From: Beroe ovata | Taxonomy: Eukaryota > Ctenophora > Nuda > Beroida > Beroidae | NCBI GenBank assembly: GCA_946803715.1 | Contig: CAMPET010000164.1 | Coordinates: 1 to 60,501 of the forward strand | Reading direction: 5' to 3' | Length of the DNA: 60,501 nucleotides | Shown here: in pieces, positions 24,075-35,879 of the stretch | Layout of the letters: each line of letters opens with the position of its first letter | Position numbering within the stretch: position 1 is the stretch's first letter | Made by a program: the position numbers and the translations under genes | Notes under the pieces: generated by a model | Databases searched by the model: none | Told to the model about the DNA's origin: nothing | What the model saw: the letters and a program-made list of their open reading frames with translations, nothing else

Positions 24075-24563
24075 ACAAATATTTATGTGTAGAAGACATT
24101 TATCATTATTTACAATCATTGCACAGATGTGAATCAAAATCAAAATGAAATATTCTCTGGAACTTAACTGAGTAGTTATAAGTAAATCACATCAGAGCAC
24201 TGCACCTGCCGTTATACGGCTTCATTTGATAATTTCATGAAATTTTACAATCAACGTGCTCAAGTCTTTGGTCTTCTTAATAACAGATTAACATAAAATT
24301 TGCAAGAAAATTTCGAGGAAACACCAAAATTATCATCTCTCAATCAGTCAATAATAAAATTAAGTAATATTTTGTACATTTAAATCAAAGAACAAAAAAA
24401 GAGTGAAATCATGTCAAAAACAAGCAATTGGCGATGAATTGGAATCAAAAATATATCGCGCAAATAATCAAGAGTAATTCATCTCAATATAATTTTCATT
24501 TTGTCCTAAACGAGCCAGTCGGTAATATGTAATTACTGTGTCGGGTTTCACGTCTAGTAGTGA

Positions 24564-27500
24564 TCAACTGTTTAGGAGCTTGTTCGTTCTGGATTCAGCA
24601 TCGTGGACACGGCCCACGTTACATTCCGTCTGAGATGATAATGAGTGAGATAATTGACTAATTGAGTGAGATAATTGACTAATTGAGTGAGGTAATTGAC
24701 TAATTAAGTGGGATAATTGACTGATTGAGTGAGATATTTGACTAATTGAGTGGGATAATGGGGTTTCAATTCCGGCATAGAGTCAAAGAAGTGATGTTAA
24801 AGTTATCTTGACGTCAATCTCAATTCTGCAAATTCGTTACAACTGCGATTCCCAACAATAAAATTCTACCATTACCTTATCATTGATTCTGTCAAGCTTG
24901 TTATTCTGTCGTGACAGTTCATTGCCCATGTCGAGAGCCATCATTTTGAGATCACCAACAACGTCAGCAACAACCCTGAAATGTTGGTGTCGTTAATTTG
25001 AAGAAATTTCGATAAGAATTAGAATCAATTGAATTTCCCGTGAAAAATCAGCCGAATTTCATTTCAAAAAATCAGTCGAATTTCCCGTGAAATTAAAATT
25101 GTCAACCTTCTGTTTGTATATCTTTTAAAAATAAAACCATATCGGTAACACTTGCACAGTCACTACTTGTTACATTATGTACCATGACACACCATACATG
25201 TGTCACGTGACAAGTATACATGCATTTCAAGCATGTGACCATAGCACGTTTTGTCGCAAGTAGTGTGTACACTCTCTGCTTCTCAAACTTCATGAAGACT
25301 GAAGATAATCGCCGTATACTTACTAGTTGTTTACATTCGAAATTATCAGTATCTCACTATCAGATACTAATGATTTGAGAAGTGAGAATAATTCGCCTCA
25401 CTTTCAATTTTCTCTGTCTTGGACTGAGATGGCTTTCTCTCCTCTGATCTCTCTTCTCCTTCTCGTCTCCCTCCCAACATCCACCCTCTCGTACATCTGC
25501 CACCACGAGAGTCCCTCTTCCGACTCCATCCAGACCGGGTTCTCCTCATCATCCTCGTTACGAACATCTCCTTATATGGTCATCACGTGGCACAACACCG
25601 AGGCAGCAGATGTTGTTCCAGGAAACGTGCTGACTGAGGTTACGGATTATGTGGCAGAAAACGTACTCCTGCCACAAGCATCCACTGCCATTCATCTGTC
25701 TAGAAATTGTCCGGCAACGGGATCAGATTCGGGGATTCAGACTAACTTGCAGACTGATACACATTACTGTGATGAGGAGTGTGCTGAGGTATAGATGAAA
25801 TTCCTTGCCATTCAATTTCGCAAAATAGGGAGGAATAGAGGATGGAAATCTTGCTAGAGTATTTTTTCATTCTTCGACTTGATTCTTTTAACAATACAAA
25901 AGTTCCTGGTACATCTGTCTAACTCCTTAAGTCCCCTCACTCTCACTCTCACTCTGTCTCTACCCAGGAGACGATGTGTGGTCTGGCCCGAGTACCAGAC
26001 GAGCACCTGGGCCGGTGTTACGTGTGCGTAGCCCGACAAGATGGTAAACGGTGTGGTTTCACGGTGGGGAGTGTGCTGGGCGAGGGGATACAGAGTCACC
26101 TGGTGATATACCTCACGAGTAGGGATGTGGAGCGGTGTGGAGTGGATCCAGTGCAAGCCAGTCATTGTCAGGTATCATGGAGTGAATAATATCATAGGGG
26201 GAGTGGGCGAAATATTTCCTTGTGGTTTTGAAAATATCCGAGCTTTTACCATCCGCTGATTTAATTAATTGGATTAATTCAATCCAATATTTCCAGGTTT
26301 CCCCAGTGGATAAACGCCCTATCGCCGGCTATATCAACATCTGTCCCAACCACAACATACCTGAATCCGATCTCCCAAACATCCTCATTCACCAGCTTTT
26401 CCACATCATGGGAATCTCCAAAACTCTGTTCAGTAGTCACAAGACAGGTGCTCTCGTGCGGGGATCAACTCAATGGGGAGGCACGAGGGACGAAGCTGCT
26501 CCTGCTGCAGATCCGTTGTCCTACCGGATGACTGATGTGTTTTATGAAGGAGCAAAGAGTATGGAGCTGGTGGAGAATCATTTTCAGTGTTATGATAAGG
26601 GGTATGGAGTGCTGATGGAGAATCAGGATCCAGAGTGAGTAACGGAATCGAAAACAGATTCCAGAACAAAGATATATTCGTTGATAGTGATACGGATCGA
26701 AAATAGTCATAGCTACTGCTAAAATTCGACTGCGCCATTCGAGAAATTGAACTCTTAGACGATTCATCTGCAGCTCTTCTTATCTCAAAATTCACTTTCC
26801 TCCCAGATACTCGCACATAGAGGAAAGACTATTCAGAGGAGAGGGGATGACTGTGAATGTTACGTCAGATAGTGTCTTCAGTGATCTGACCTACTCAATC
26901 CTAGAGGATACTGGGTGGTACATACCAGGTGAGGAAGACCTCCATCTTACTATTGTTCTGGCTACAATCCAACTCACTCAAAATCACAGTCTAACTTAAT
27001 TATGCAACTCAATTATACAACTTAATTATAGACATTAACTATAGACATTAACTATAGACAACTTAACTATTAGTATTATAGACAAGTTAACTATAACAGA
27101 CATTCAACACCATGATGCCTAAATGTAACGTTTTTCAATCCTACAAAGTACAAACACATCTCTTATCTACCCCTCTCTATACCACCTCTCCCTCTAAACT
27201 CCTCCTCTCTCCTCCCCTGATCTCTCTCTCTTATCTCCTCCTCTCTCCCCCTCTGAGTGATTCTCTCCCTCTAAACTCCTCCTCTCCTCTTCTTTCCCCC
27301 TAGCACGAACTCTGCAACCACCATTTCCTGGGGGAACTGGCTGTGACATCATTGATAGAAGTTGTGGTATCTGGGTGTTGGAACAAACAGAATCTCACGA
27401 CAACACATTCCCCTTCTGCAGTTACGATAGGTTTGCACTATCTCCATCTCTTGTCGATTGTTGAGTATATTGAACTTGAATTTCGATTGAATCATATGGT

Positions 27501-30500
27501 TCCCAAATTTCGATTGTCGCGATTGAGGCTTTTCACAAGAACGTCAATAATAGAATCAATGATTATGATCCATCACATCAGCTCAAAATTGGCACTCAGC
27601 TTATAATCATAGGCGTCATCAGATGCCTCAAAATGCCCCCTGACCCCAGTTACCCCTAGCTGTGTATGACCCGATCGGTCCATGATAGGAATGCCCCATT
27701 ATCAACAGCTTGCTCTAATATCGTGAATCGTGATTCGCGTCACGTGCGCATATCGGAGGCTCTCATTCGTCGGAATCTCTCAGCCAATCAAAACACGCTG
27801 CTACTATCTTTTTGCGCTGACTATATTCCATACACACAGGGAGTACTCGTGTAACAGGGAGTACAGCTCTGTACACCGGTGTCAGAGCACGATGTATGAT
27901 GCTGGCGTTGTGCCAACACAGTTCCAATACCACACTCTCACAGGTTAGTTTTGGGTATAGTTAGTACTTCTGAAAAGTATGTAGGTTTCTCTTACTCACA
28001 ATATTATTTCACCATCTCAAGACTTACTTTTCACTGAGCCCTACAAATGCAATAAATTGAATGTAGACCACACTAGTCAAACCATAACCCAAACCAAAAT
28101 ATCAACCCTGTTCAATTCAGGAGGTCTTTACGAAGCTGGACCGTATGAGTACAGTGACTACTGTATGCTGTTTGATGATCATGATAGGTACCAGTGCAAT
28201 GCTCCCGATAGAGACCTCGCTGACAGTAACAACCTCTACCTTGAGCGGTGAGCAGGGCTTATTTCGATCTTTACTAGGTTCGATTGGATCATGAGTTTGA
28301 TCATAAGATCCAGATTGTTATTGTTCATTCACAAACAGGTTCGGTGAGGATGCAATGTGTGTGCTCCATGACGGAGAATGGGACATCAATGGAGCTGGCC
28401 GATCCAAAGGGGCAGGCTGCTACTCAATCTGCTGTCGCGAGAACAACTTCGATATCATCGACACAAACGGGCAGGTTCACAGCTGCTACAAGCCCAAACA
28501 AACAGTCCACGTTTCCTCCCCTAACAACAACATCCGAGGCTCGCTCCAATGTCCGGACTTTGCGACTGCATGCGGGGGAGGAAATTCGAGACCGGCATGT
28601 AAAACGGCGGGCAAATGCATGACTCCGTCCATTACAAATGGACAGGTCTACAGTAGTCAGGGCATGTATCAGGTGACTATCGGGACGACTCTATCGTATC
28701 TCTGTTACGATCGGTACACCATGAAGGGTTCATCCTCTTCCGTTTGTCTCGGGAATAACCGGTTTTCGGAACCCGCCCCCGAGTGTAAACTCCCGTGCCG
28801 GGAGCCCGTTATCGAGAACGGAGCCGTGATCCGGAAATCTGGTACTTCTGAGATTCTAATCGGGGATGTTCTCACTATCGGATGCGATATTGATCATTTC
28901 CTGGATGGAAGCAGTAGCACGCTCACCTGTACCCTCGACCGAGGGCCATTGTCCGAGGACTACGGTTACTGGTCGCCCACCCCTCCGACTTGTGTTAAGG
29001 GCTATCTTGAGTGGTCGATCTGGGGTCCGTGTTCCGTGTCATGTGGCACAAGGCAGGGCGAGCGGATCAGAACTCGTGGTTGCTCGAATTGTGCCGATTT
29101 CGAGTACGAAAGTGAAGTTTGTTTTGCGAACACGACATGTCAAGTCGCAGATCCACCTACAGGGGCGACAAATCAGAACAAGGAGGGGACAACTGTGATT
29201 CTCATTTCGGTGTTTGGGGTTTTCTTCCTCTTTGCGGTGGTGATCATTATCTTTATTGTGTGGTTTTTCAACAAGGCGCAACAGAACAGGAGTCAGACGC
29301 AACTGTTCAATGAGAGCTATTACTACGCTCAGAAAAGATCGGGCCACGGGCAGATCAGAAAACCGAAGTAAGTTGAAAAAAGTTTGATAGATTTGAAAGT
29401 TTGATGGTCATAGTTCAAGGTATTTCTGTAGGCATCCGCAAAAAAATTTTAGTTTGAATAACCATTAACCATTCTGGTTTGAATAACACTTTTTCCTCTT
29501 CAGGTCAATGGATCTCTCCTCTGAATACAGCATAACAAGTGGTACCGGAAGCATGAAGCAACTCTTTGTCACTCCCCCCACAACCCCACACTCAACAGAA
29601 GCCAAGATAACTTCCCAAAGCTCGGAGGAGAGCGTTTTCAGCGGGAAAAGTTTCCACATTCCCAAAGTAAAGTACAAGAATCGAGCGCGGGTTTTCCCCA
29701 AAAACATCTACCCGCCGTCATACCGAGATTCACTGATTGCAGCCGGTCATGTGCCCCGACCTCTACCTGTACCACAACCTGATCACATCATAATCAACAG
29801 AGATGATCAAAAGATGTGGGCTACACCCGCGGAGCAGCGGGCTCAAGACGCAGCGAAACTGCGGGCTAGTATCCTCGCAGCCCGCAACCGGGTTAGAAAT
29901 CACCCCTCATTCCGGCGATTAGTGGTCCCTGAACCCTTCACCAGTGTCAGCTACAATCCAAACCGAATACCTTTCGAGATATCTGAGGGAGAGGAAGACA
30001 ACTATCTCGAGGACTCGTGGGATAGACGACATCGGGTTGGCGGGCTGAAAATGATCGGTCCCGCTGCGGGAAATTTGGAATCTGCCCGTGTTGCTCCTCC
30101 ACACTTTGAGGAGAGCCCGTTTACGGAAGATGATGTGGTGGCGTTTGAGCTTCCTCCCGGTGTTGTGTCAGAGAGTGGAGGAGCAATGATCAGTGACCTA
30201 ATGATGGTTGATGGTGGGGTGATTGAAAATGTTGCTTTCAATGAAGACATGGTTGGGAATGTTGCTTTAGAAGATCATGGCGAGATTGAGACAGTTGCTA
30301 TTGGCGATCATGGCATCATTGAGACTGTTGCTATTGACGATCATGGCGTCATTGAGAATATTGCTATAGACGATCAAGGCGAGATGGAGACAGTTGCTAT
30401 TGGCGATCATGGCGTGATTATCGTTGACGATGATAGTAGCAGTTTCAAGCAAGCCCGAACCCCTGCTTCTGATAATGGAGACAACACTATGACAGCAGAA

Positions 30501-33201
30501 CTACCAAATCCTGGTGTAGCAACAAGCGTCCCAAATGTTGTGGAGCTAATAACAGATGACAACATGTCGAGTGACACTGTTCCAGAGATCAATATGGCTC
30601 AAGTGCTGCGTGACTTTAGACGAGGGTGAAACGTAGAACTGAAGTGCAGGAGAAACTTTTAAGTAAGCAAATTTTCGAGGATGATGCTAAATGCTTAGCT
30701 AAACAAGCGATTGATTTGAGAAAACGAGGACTTCAGGACATTAATCCAAAGTGAAAAGAATGAGATGAGAAATTTGAAGAAATAATTGGCGACTGCCCTC
30801 ATGTGACCCAATTAAATTCGTAAAATTTCATGACAGTACAGAATGTAGCAATAAGTTAATCTTTAGAATTTTATCTTTAGAATTCCGTTGTCCTACTTAT
30901 GACTACCATCTATGTTATAGGGTTACAATGATCTAACAAGTAGCAACTTAAGCAACTACAATCTAGCAACAACTAGCAACTAAACAACTAAAGCAACTTC
31001 AATTTAGGATTTAAAGCAACTTACGCCAGGTTTTCGTCCATCTCATCTTCCCGAGCATCGTTAGTGATTCTGTTGATGTGCCCAGTTTTAGCAACCTCCT
31101 GTTTTTCGTATCCTGTCCAAGTGGAAATCAGATCCTAGTTCCTCGTGAAAAAGATATAAAACGATCGATAAGTAGGAACCTAAATTTGAAGTCTTTTTAC
31201 CGTGAGGTTGTGTTGTAACTGTTGAGCCATTGTTAACTTTCTGAGCGGCTTTCCACTTTGCATCCCTCGCCTTTGTTCCACCAACACCACTAGGCCTTGT
31301 GGGGAGAAAAGCAATGTGAATAATCGCATGAGTTTGAGAAACTCATAACACATGACAAATTCAGTTGAAAACTTGGAACCTATAAAACCTATAAAACCTA
31401 TAAAACTTGGAACCTATAATATTCTATCTTTTGTCCAAGACTTCGGCAAACAGCAATTCACCAATGACTAATTTCTATTCAAAGATAATTCTGAATTCTC
31501 ATAAGTAATCTGAATGTTGATCCAATATAATTGTGATGTGTGAATTATTGTTCCTGCCTAACCTTGCGCAAGGACACAGACACATTCCACAGCATTGCTC
31601 CATTTTCGTAAGATGTCGCTCTGCTTTCTGCAGATCATCGTTGATCCCGTCGAGATTGTTCTCTATTCTATCCAATTGCTCTGAAAGAGTTCAAATGGAC
31701 AATCATTTTTGAAAAAAGTTTCAGGAAGCAGATTTCTTCAAATAAAGCCATTCGCGCCACAAGGCGCGGCGCGCCACCAAAATTCTGATACGGAAAATGG
31801 GAAACTTCATAATTTGTCCACGCAATTGGCTGTGCGCGATCCGGTGAAAATGAGATTGTGCAATTCAGTTGTTGGACATTTCCAATATCATTGCCAATCA
31901 AGAACACTCTCGGTAAGAAAAACTCGACAAAATAAATAGAAGACTATAGTTTGAGATTCCTACCTCCTTGTTCGTCTAGAGCTTGTGCAGTAGCAGCGCC
32001 TATCTGCTTTGTCTAAACAGAGGAGGGCGTTAAAGTGTTAAAGCTTAGATGCTGGAACGTCTGTGGATCTAATTAGTTCATGTCATTTTAATTTGGGTCG
32101 CCTTTCGATGATTGCTTGGGTGGATGTATCATGTAGTGATTTATCTTTTTGTGTGAATCACTATTCACTTATCGCAATTACCTATAAATTATCTGATCGT
32201 CTTAGTTTAGTATGATCCAAAAGATAATAACCGCGCTTTCAGATGCGTTTAGTACTTGAGAACTTGTTTAAGTTTCCATAGAAACAGATTATACACACAT
32301 TGTGTGTCACACAACGTCCAGTACAAACTGTGAAACAGGAAACGGCTATATTTTCCCTTTACACATTTCAAATTTCGCTTGGGAGTACAGGGTAACATGA
32401 GCCCTTCTATAGCATGATAAACTTACTTGGAAAGATTCCCTGAATTCATTTTGTTACAAAATTTTAGGACAGTTTCAAAATGTCATGTCACCGTTTTGTG
32501 GACTCAAATGAATTAATGAGTTCGGCGTTCGAAAAGTGCCAAAGCAAAGCTTCGATTTGGAAGGAACACTTCTGTCTTTTATCACATATCATACACCTAT
32601 TATGCATCTGTTATAAGCATCATGAAATGAACCTATTCCATCTCAAACCACAGATCCAGAAGTTTTGTCAAAACGTGATTCGAATTCTCAGTTGTGATTG
32701 GTGTATAGAGCTGAAGAAATCTCATATGCGAGCTACACCACCTGCACACACACACACACACATCCATACTTTGTGCTATATTCCATAGGGTAATTATACC
32801 ATATAAGGAAGTATGGCTGAATGAGTCAATATAGCACCCCACTCGTTTCTTCTACTATAGAGTAACATGAATAAGGTAGCATTACTACTGAAGTACTAAG
32901 AACGGCAGGCAATGTCATATGACGAGGGATACTATTATTATAGCCATTCCTATCAAATAAAAATATGTTATTGAGTGCTTGCCATATTTTACAAAATATC
33001 ATGTCATTCCAAAGCTTATTCTGACGTCACAGGTATGATAAATACTCTTGGACCGAAATAAATCCCAAATATACTATATGGAGAGTAATTAATTAGAAGA
33101 TGAGGGTGTAATCTAGGTCGTAAAATCTACAGCATCGAAGGTAGAAGTTTCTTAATTTGTTGCAGATTGAAATGATCTGATACACACATATACACAATTA
33201 T

Positions 33202-33236
<35 letters not shown>

Positions 33237-33786
33237 CAGACGCAGACATACACACACCCTCATATATAATGTGACTGTAGCACCTGTGTGTCATTATTGT
33301 TGTGTACAATTATTGTAGACTCGGGTACACTATTGAAGCCTACATGAAAGCCCCATCATCATCTTACATTTCATATGTTATCAACATTCAACACAGTGTA
33401 AATGCAGCACCTACATAGTACATACTTACTTAATGTTTCAATTCTATGCTTAATTTGATTGTAGTAAATAGATAGGTAGAAACACGAATGGAAAACAAAA
33501 ATCTTGAGCCAGATGAATCTATTTGCTAGATATATTTTCATATTCACTTACCTCCAATGCTATCCTTTTCATATCTCTTGTGGTTTCAAGTGTCTGGAAT
33601 TGAACTTCTGTTAATTCAGATCATGGACAAAAGGACACAATGTGTTCAATGTATTAGTTATACATTGAGATGTCAATCTCTCCAACAATAGCTGTTAATC
33701 ACTTAGTTACTATAACTCACAGAATCTGTGATGGCATTGGCTTTAAACTCTATATCACTCATCTGAACTGGTTGATTTGCAGCCAT
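24564..33786 (-). CDS. SNAP25: SNAP-25-type Qbc SNARE, complete, hosting a nested gene
   Basis: Exons: 33786-33721 (ATG), 33593-33552, 32012-31964, 31680-31563, 31295-31201, 31112-31025, 24975-24876 and 24629-24564 (TGA). All phases join, giving 207 residues, the usual SNAP-25 size. The first SNARE helix includes TAQALDEQGEQLDRIENN with its central Gln. Then comes the Cys cluster CCGMCLCPC, expected to be palmitoylated for membrane anchoring, and a linker. The second SNARE helix starts at RITNDAREDEMDENLA, continues across the 6-kb intron into GDLKMMALDMGNELSRQNNK with its central Gln, and ends NVGRVHDAESRTNKLLNS. In animals SNAP-25 pairs with syntaxin and synaptobrevin to drive vesicle fusion at the plasma membrane. 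SNAP-23-type function in non-neural cells is equally possible. The intron 31024-24976 contains the complete M8-like gene on the other strand. Confidence 0.96.
24641..24760. repeat. 21-bp minisatellite in the last SNAP-25 intron
   Basis: About five to six units of the type ATTGAGTGAGATAATTGACT follow one another with a few substitutions, starting only 12 bases from the last SNAP-25 exon. There are no spacers, so it is not a CRISPR array. Confidence 0.85.
25429..30629 (+). CDS. M8/leishmanolysin-like protein with two Sushi domains, TSP1 and a transmembrane segment; catalytic Glu replaced by Gln
   Basis: Exons: 25429-25788, 25968-26171, 26297-26634, 26807-26928, 27304-27430, 27840-27943, 28121-28247, 28339-29367 and 29504-30629 (TGA). 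All phases join, giving 1178 residues. ATG 25429 is chosen because a signal peptide follows (MAFSPLISLLLLVSLPTS); an in-frame ATG at 25327 would add 34 residues. The M8 zinc site reads LIHQLFHIMG (His220, Gln221, His224), with the third ligand candidate in YSHIEERLF (His304) and a Met-turn candidate GMTV, then LEDTGWYIP as in the family. The usual HExxH Glu is Gln, so peptidase activity is doubtful while zinc binding may persist. Next come two Sushi/CCP modules, a TSP1 repeat (WSIWGPCSVSCG), one transmembrane helix (ISVFGVFFLFAVVIIIFIVW) and a 400-residue cytoplasmic tail with 12-residue repeats. The whole gene lies within a SNAP-25 intron, opposite strand. Confidence 0.9.
27130..27303. repeat. 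CT-rich low-complexity intron tract
   Basis: Repeated CTCCTCTC, CTCTCTCC and CCTCTAAACTCC words fill the 3' part of the intron and act as a very long polypyrimidine tract before the TAG acceptor at 27303. Confidence 0.8.
30270..30425 (+). repeat. 36-bp coding repeat in the cytoplasmic tail of the M8-like protein
   Basis: Four to five units of about 36 bases encode a 12-residue acidic unit like IETVAIGDHGII. Substitutions keep the frame and alternate ETVAI with ENIAI. The repeat is inside the last coding exon. Confidence 0.85.
33181..33257. repeat. (CA)n microsatellite
   Basis: Interrupted CA dinucleotide tract in a SNAP-25 intron; a shorter one is at about 32744-32765. Confidence 0.9.
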
Positions 33787-35879
33787 TATGTTGATCTCTA
33801 CCTAAAGTTGAGAGTGTTAGTCAAGCAAAGGGCTAAAGGCAAAACTCGGTCATAAGACTCAACATAAACTGAATGTATTTCAATATCAGAGCCTCAAGGA
33901 GGCTACATTGGACCAAGGTCTGTAGAACTGCCCTAATCTACATGCAATGTCCAGTACATGGTGAAGAAAAATATTGAATCTGGCAATCATGATTCACTTT
34001 CACAGCTCACTCCTTGTGAAAACGGCTGATGTCAAAATTTTTACTGATAAGTTGCAACTTTCTTCTCTGAAGATGTTGCAATCAATCAGGGAGATTCTTT
34101 AGAGACATACATTTGTTATTGGTAAACCAACTTCCATACAAAAGTGATGTGTATTTAGTATAAGAGAAAAGTCAGTTAAATGCATTATATTGGACTGATG
34201 CAGATTATTCTTGTACACCACTCATCTTGGTGTGATTCATTTTGAACTTGCTTCTCAGTACAATTGATTCACCAAAAAAGATATTGATTCTTGTTGGTGT
34301 TCAGAAGAGTTGTGGAGAAGAGTGATGCAGATTCATGTCTTGAAATGAAAAATAGTATGCAGAATATTGTTCTTATGGAGCACTGTGTAGGTACTGAACA
34401 AGCAAACATTTGCTGAAAGCAAAAGAATCAATATTTCTAATTTGGTGTCTCAAATTTGTGACATAGGAACTATTTTCAAAAATTTCAATCAATGTCTATT
34501 CAGTATTCATAGTGTATCCTTGATCACATCAAAGACATAACGATGGATATTTCCTTTACATCTTTAGATCTTTGCTCTAGACAAGTTGTGATAGTGCAAT
34601 GTCTCTATCTTGCCAAACAGCAAACAACGGCAAACAACACGGCAACAACGGCAAACAACATGGCATGTGGTACTAAACAAGGAATCAAAGCCATCTGAAA
34701 TTCTAACAGTGCACAGACAAAGGACCATTCTTATTTGTTTGAATTTGAATCATGAATGCTCACTGCTCAACTTAGTTCTGATATCATTTCAACATTTTCA
34801 TCATTTATTATTTAACAAAATGCAATGATTTATGATCATATCACTACGAATTGGAGATGAATGAATTATCCATTTCTCACATGCCGTGGCCACTGGCCGT
34901 GATGCTCATGTTCGATGATCAGGCATAGCATTCATGCGCGCGTGCAAAAAAGGTGGCCATAATCCATATATATCCTGACATGACCTGTTTTTCGCGCGCG
35001 CGCCTTTATCGAAGGCCGCGGCGCGAAATTGGAACAGGCCTTTGATGAAGCTGAAGGCGCGCGCAAAAAACAGAGGTCCCGGTCATATAAAATCTGACAA
35101 TTCTGAAAATTCATTAAATAAAAAGTCCAAACCACGGAGACGCGCGGCGCGGGTACAATTTCTGGATGATTGGTTGTAGGATTTTACCCTACCGTCGGTG
35201 CGCGCGATTTTCCTTGCCAGCTGGGATAAAATCCCGCCATGGCAAGGACAGGGTGAAATCCTACAAGATGATTGACGGATGTTATCGATGAAGGCGCGAA
35301 GAAACAGTGGACAGATGACATGCGGCAACTGGATAAAAGTGCAGTTGCGCATGCTGGCCATAATTGAGCCATGCAAACGTCGTGGACACTGCTGACTGCT
35401 TTAGTTTGTAGTTATGATAAGTCACACGAAGAAATAATGATTCAACATTAACATGAAAATACTTCACACAAAATGACAAAAATATTATAACTTCATGGGT
35501 CATAAATCTAGACTAAAGGTGGTTAGAACACTATGGACTCAGATTGAGAGCTTCAAGATCTATTGACCATATTTATCGAAGTGTCAAAACCGCGTGGTAG
35601 GCGTCCATGAAAGCTAAATATAAACGGACCAAAGTTTGTGCCTCTTAAATTTCAAAGAATCATGCAGGAGGTGAAAAGTCGTTCCAAATCCATATTTCCG
35701 CGATATAATGGTTAGCTTTCAAACTCTATGGTCTGATTATCCATGAAATCGAAATATCATATTCTACGACATAACAAAGGGAACAAATTACATTTTTTCT
35801 GATTTTCCGTTTATTCTAAAAGTTTTTCTCATGCACTGGCCAGCAGGGAACTGCTTCGTGAACTCGGTATCGGATGTGC
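33787..35879. other. Intergenic region between SNAP-25 and the V-ATPase gene
   Basis: 33787-34920 is AT-rich and should hold the SNAP-25 promoter and 5' UTR; I see no exon. 34930-35330 is GC-rich transposon debris, including a small element with 8-bp target duplications at 35174-35266 and a partial copy of the CAGTGGACAGAT palindrome element near 35280-35330. 35400-35879 is the presumed 3' UTR side of the V-ATPase gene. Confidence 0.55.
35174..35266 (+). mobile_element. Miniature element with TTGTAGGATTT ends and 8-bp target duplication
   Basis: The left end is TTGTAGGATTTTACCCT, and the right end read on the other strand is TTGTAGGATTTCACCCT. GATGATTG stands at 35165-35172 and again at 35267-35274, with one extra G between the left duplication and the element. 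At 93 bp with no coding capacity, it is a non-autonomous DNA element. An 8-bp duplication fits the hAT superfamily. Confidence 0.75.

Noticed and set aside
24641-24760. CRISPR-like array
   Set aside because: The repeats are contiguous 21-bp units without spacers, in an animal intron.
24564-24975. SNAP-25 C-terminal exons as an isolated pseudogene fragment
   Set aside because: The other six exons were found at 31025-33786 and join in phase, so the gene is complete with a large intron.
25102-25293. Cys-rich minus-strand frame in the SNAP-25 intron
   Set aside because: It does not fit the SNAP-25 frame or any splice phase, and it overlaps the presumed promoter of the M8-like gene.
28284-28622. 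Alternative frame over the Sushi region
   Set aside because: It is a shadow of exon 28339-29367, whose frame gives clear Sushi, TSP1 and membrane segments.
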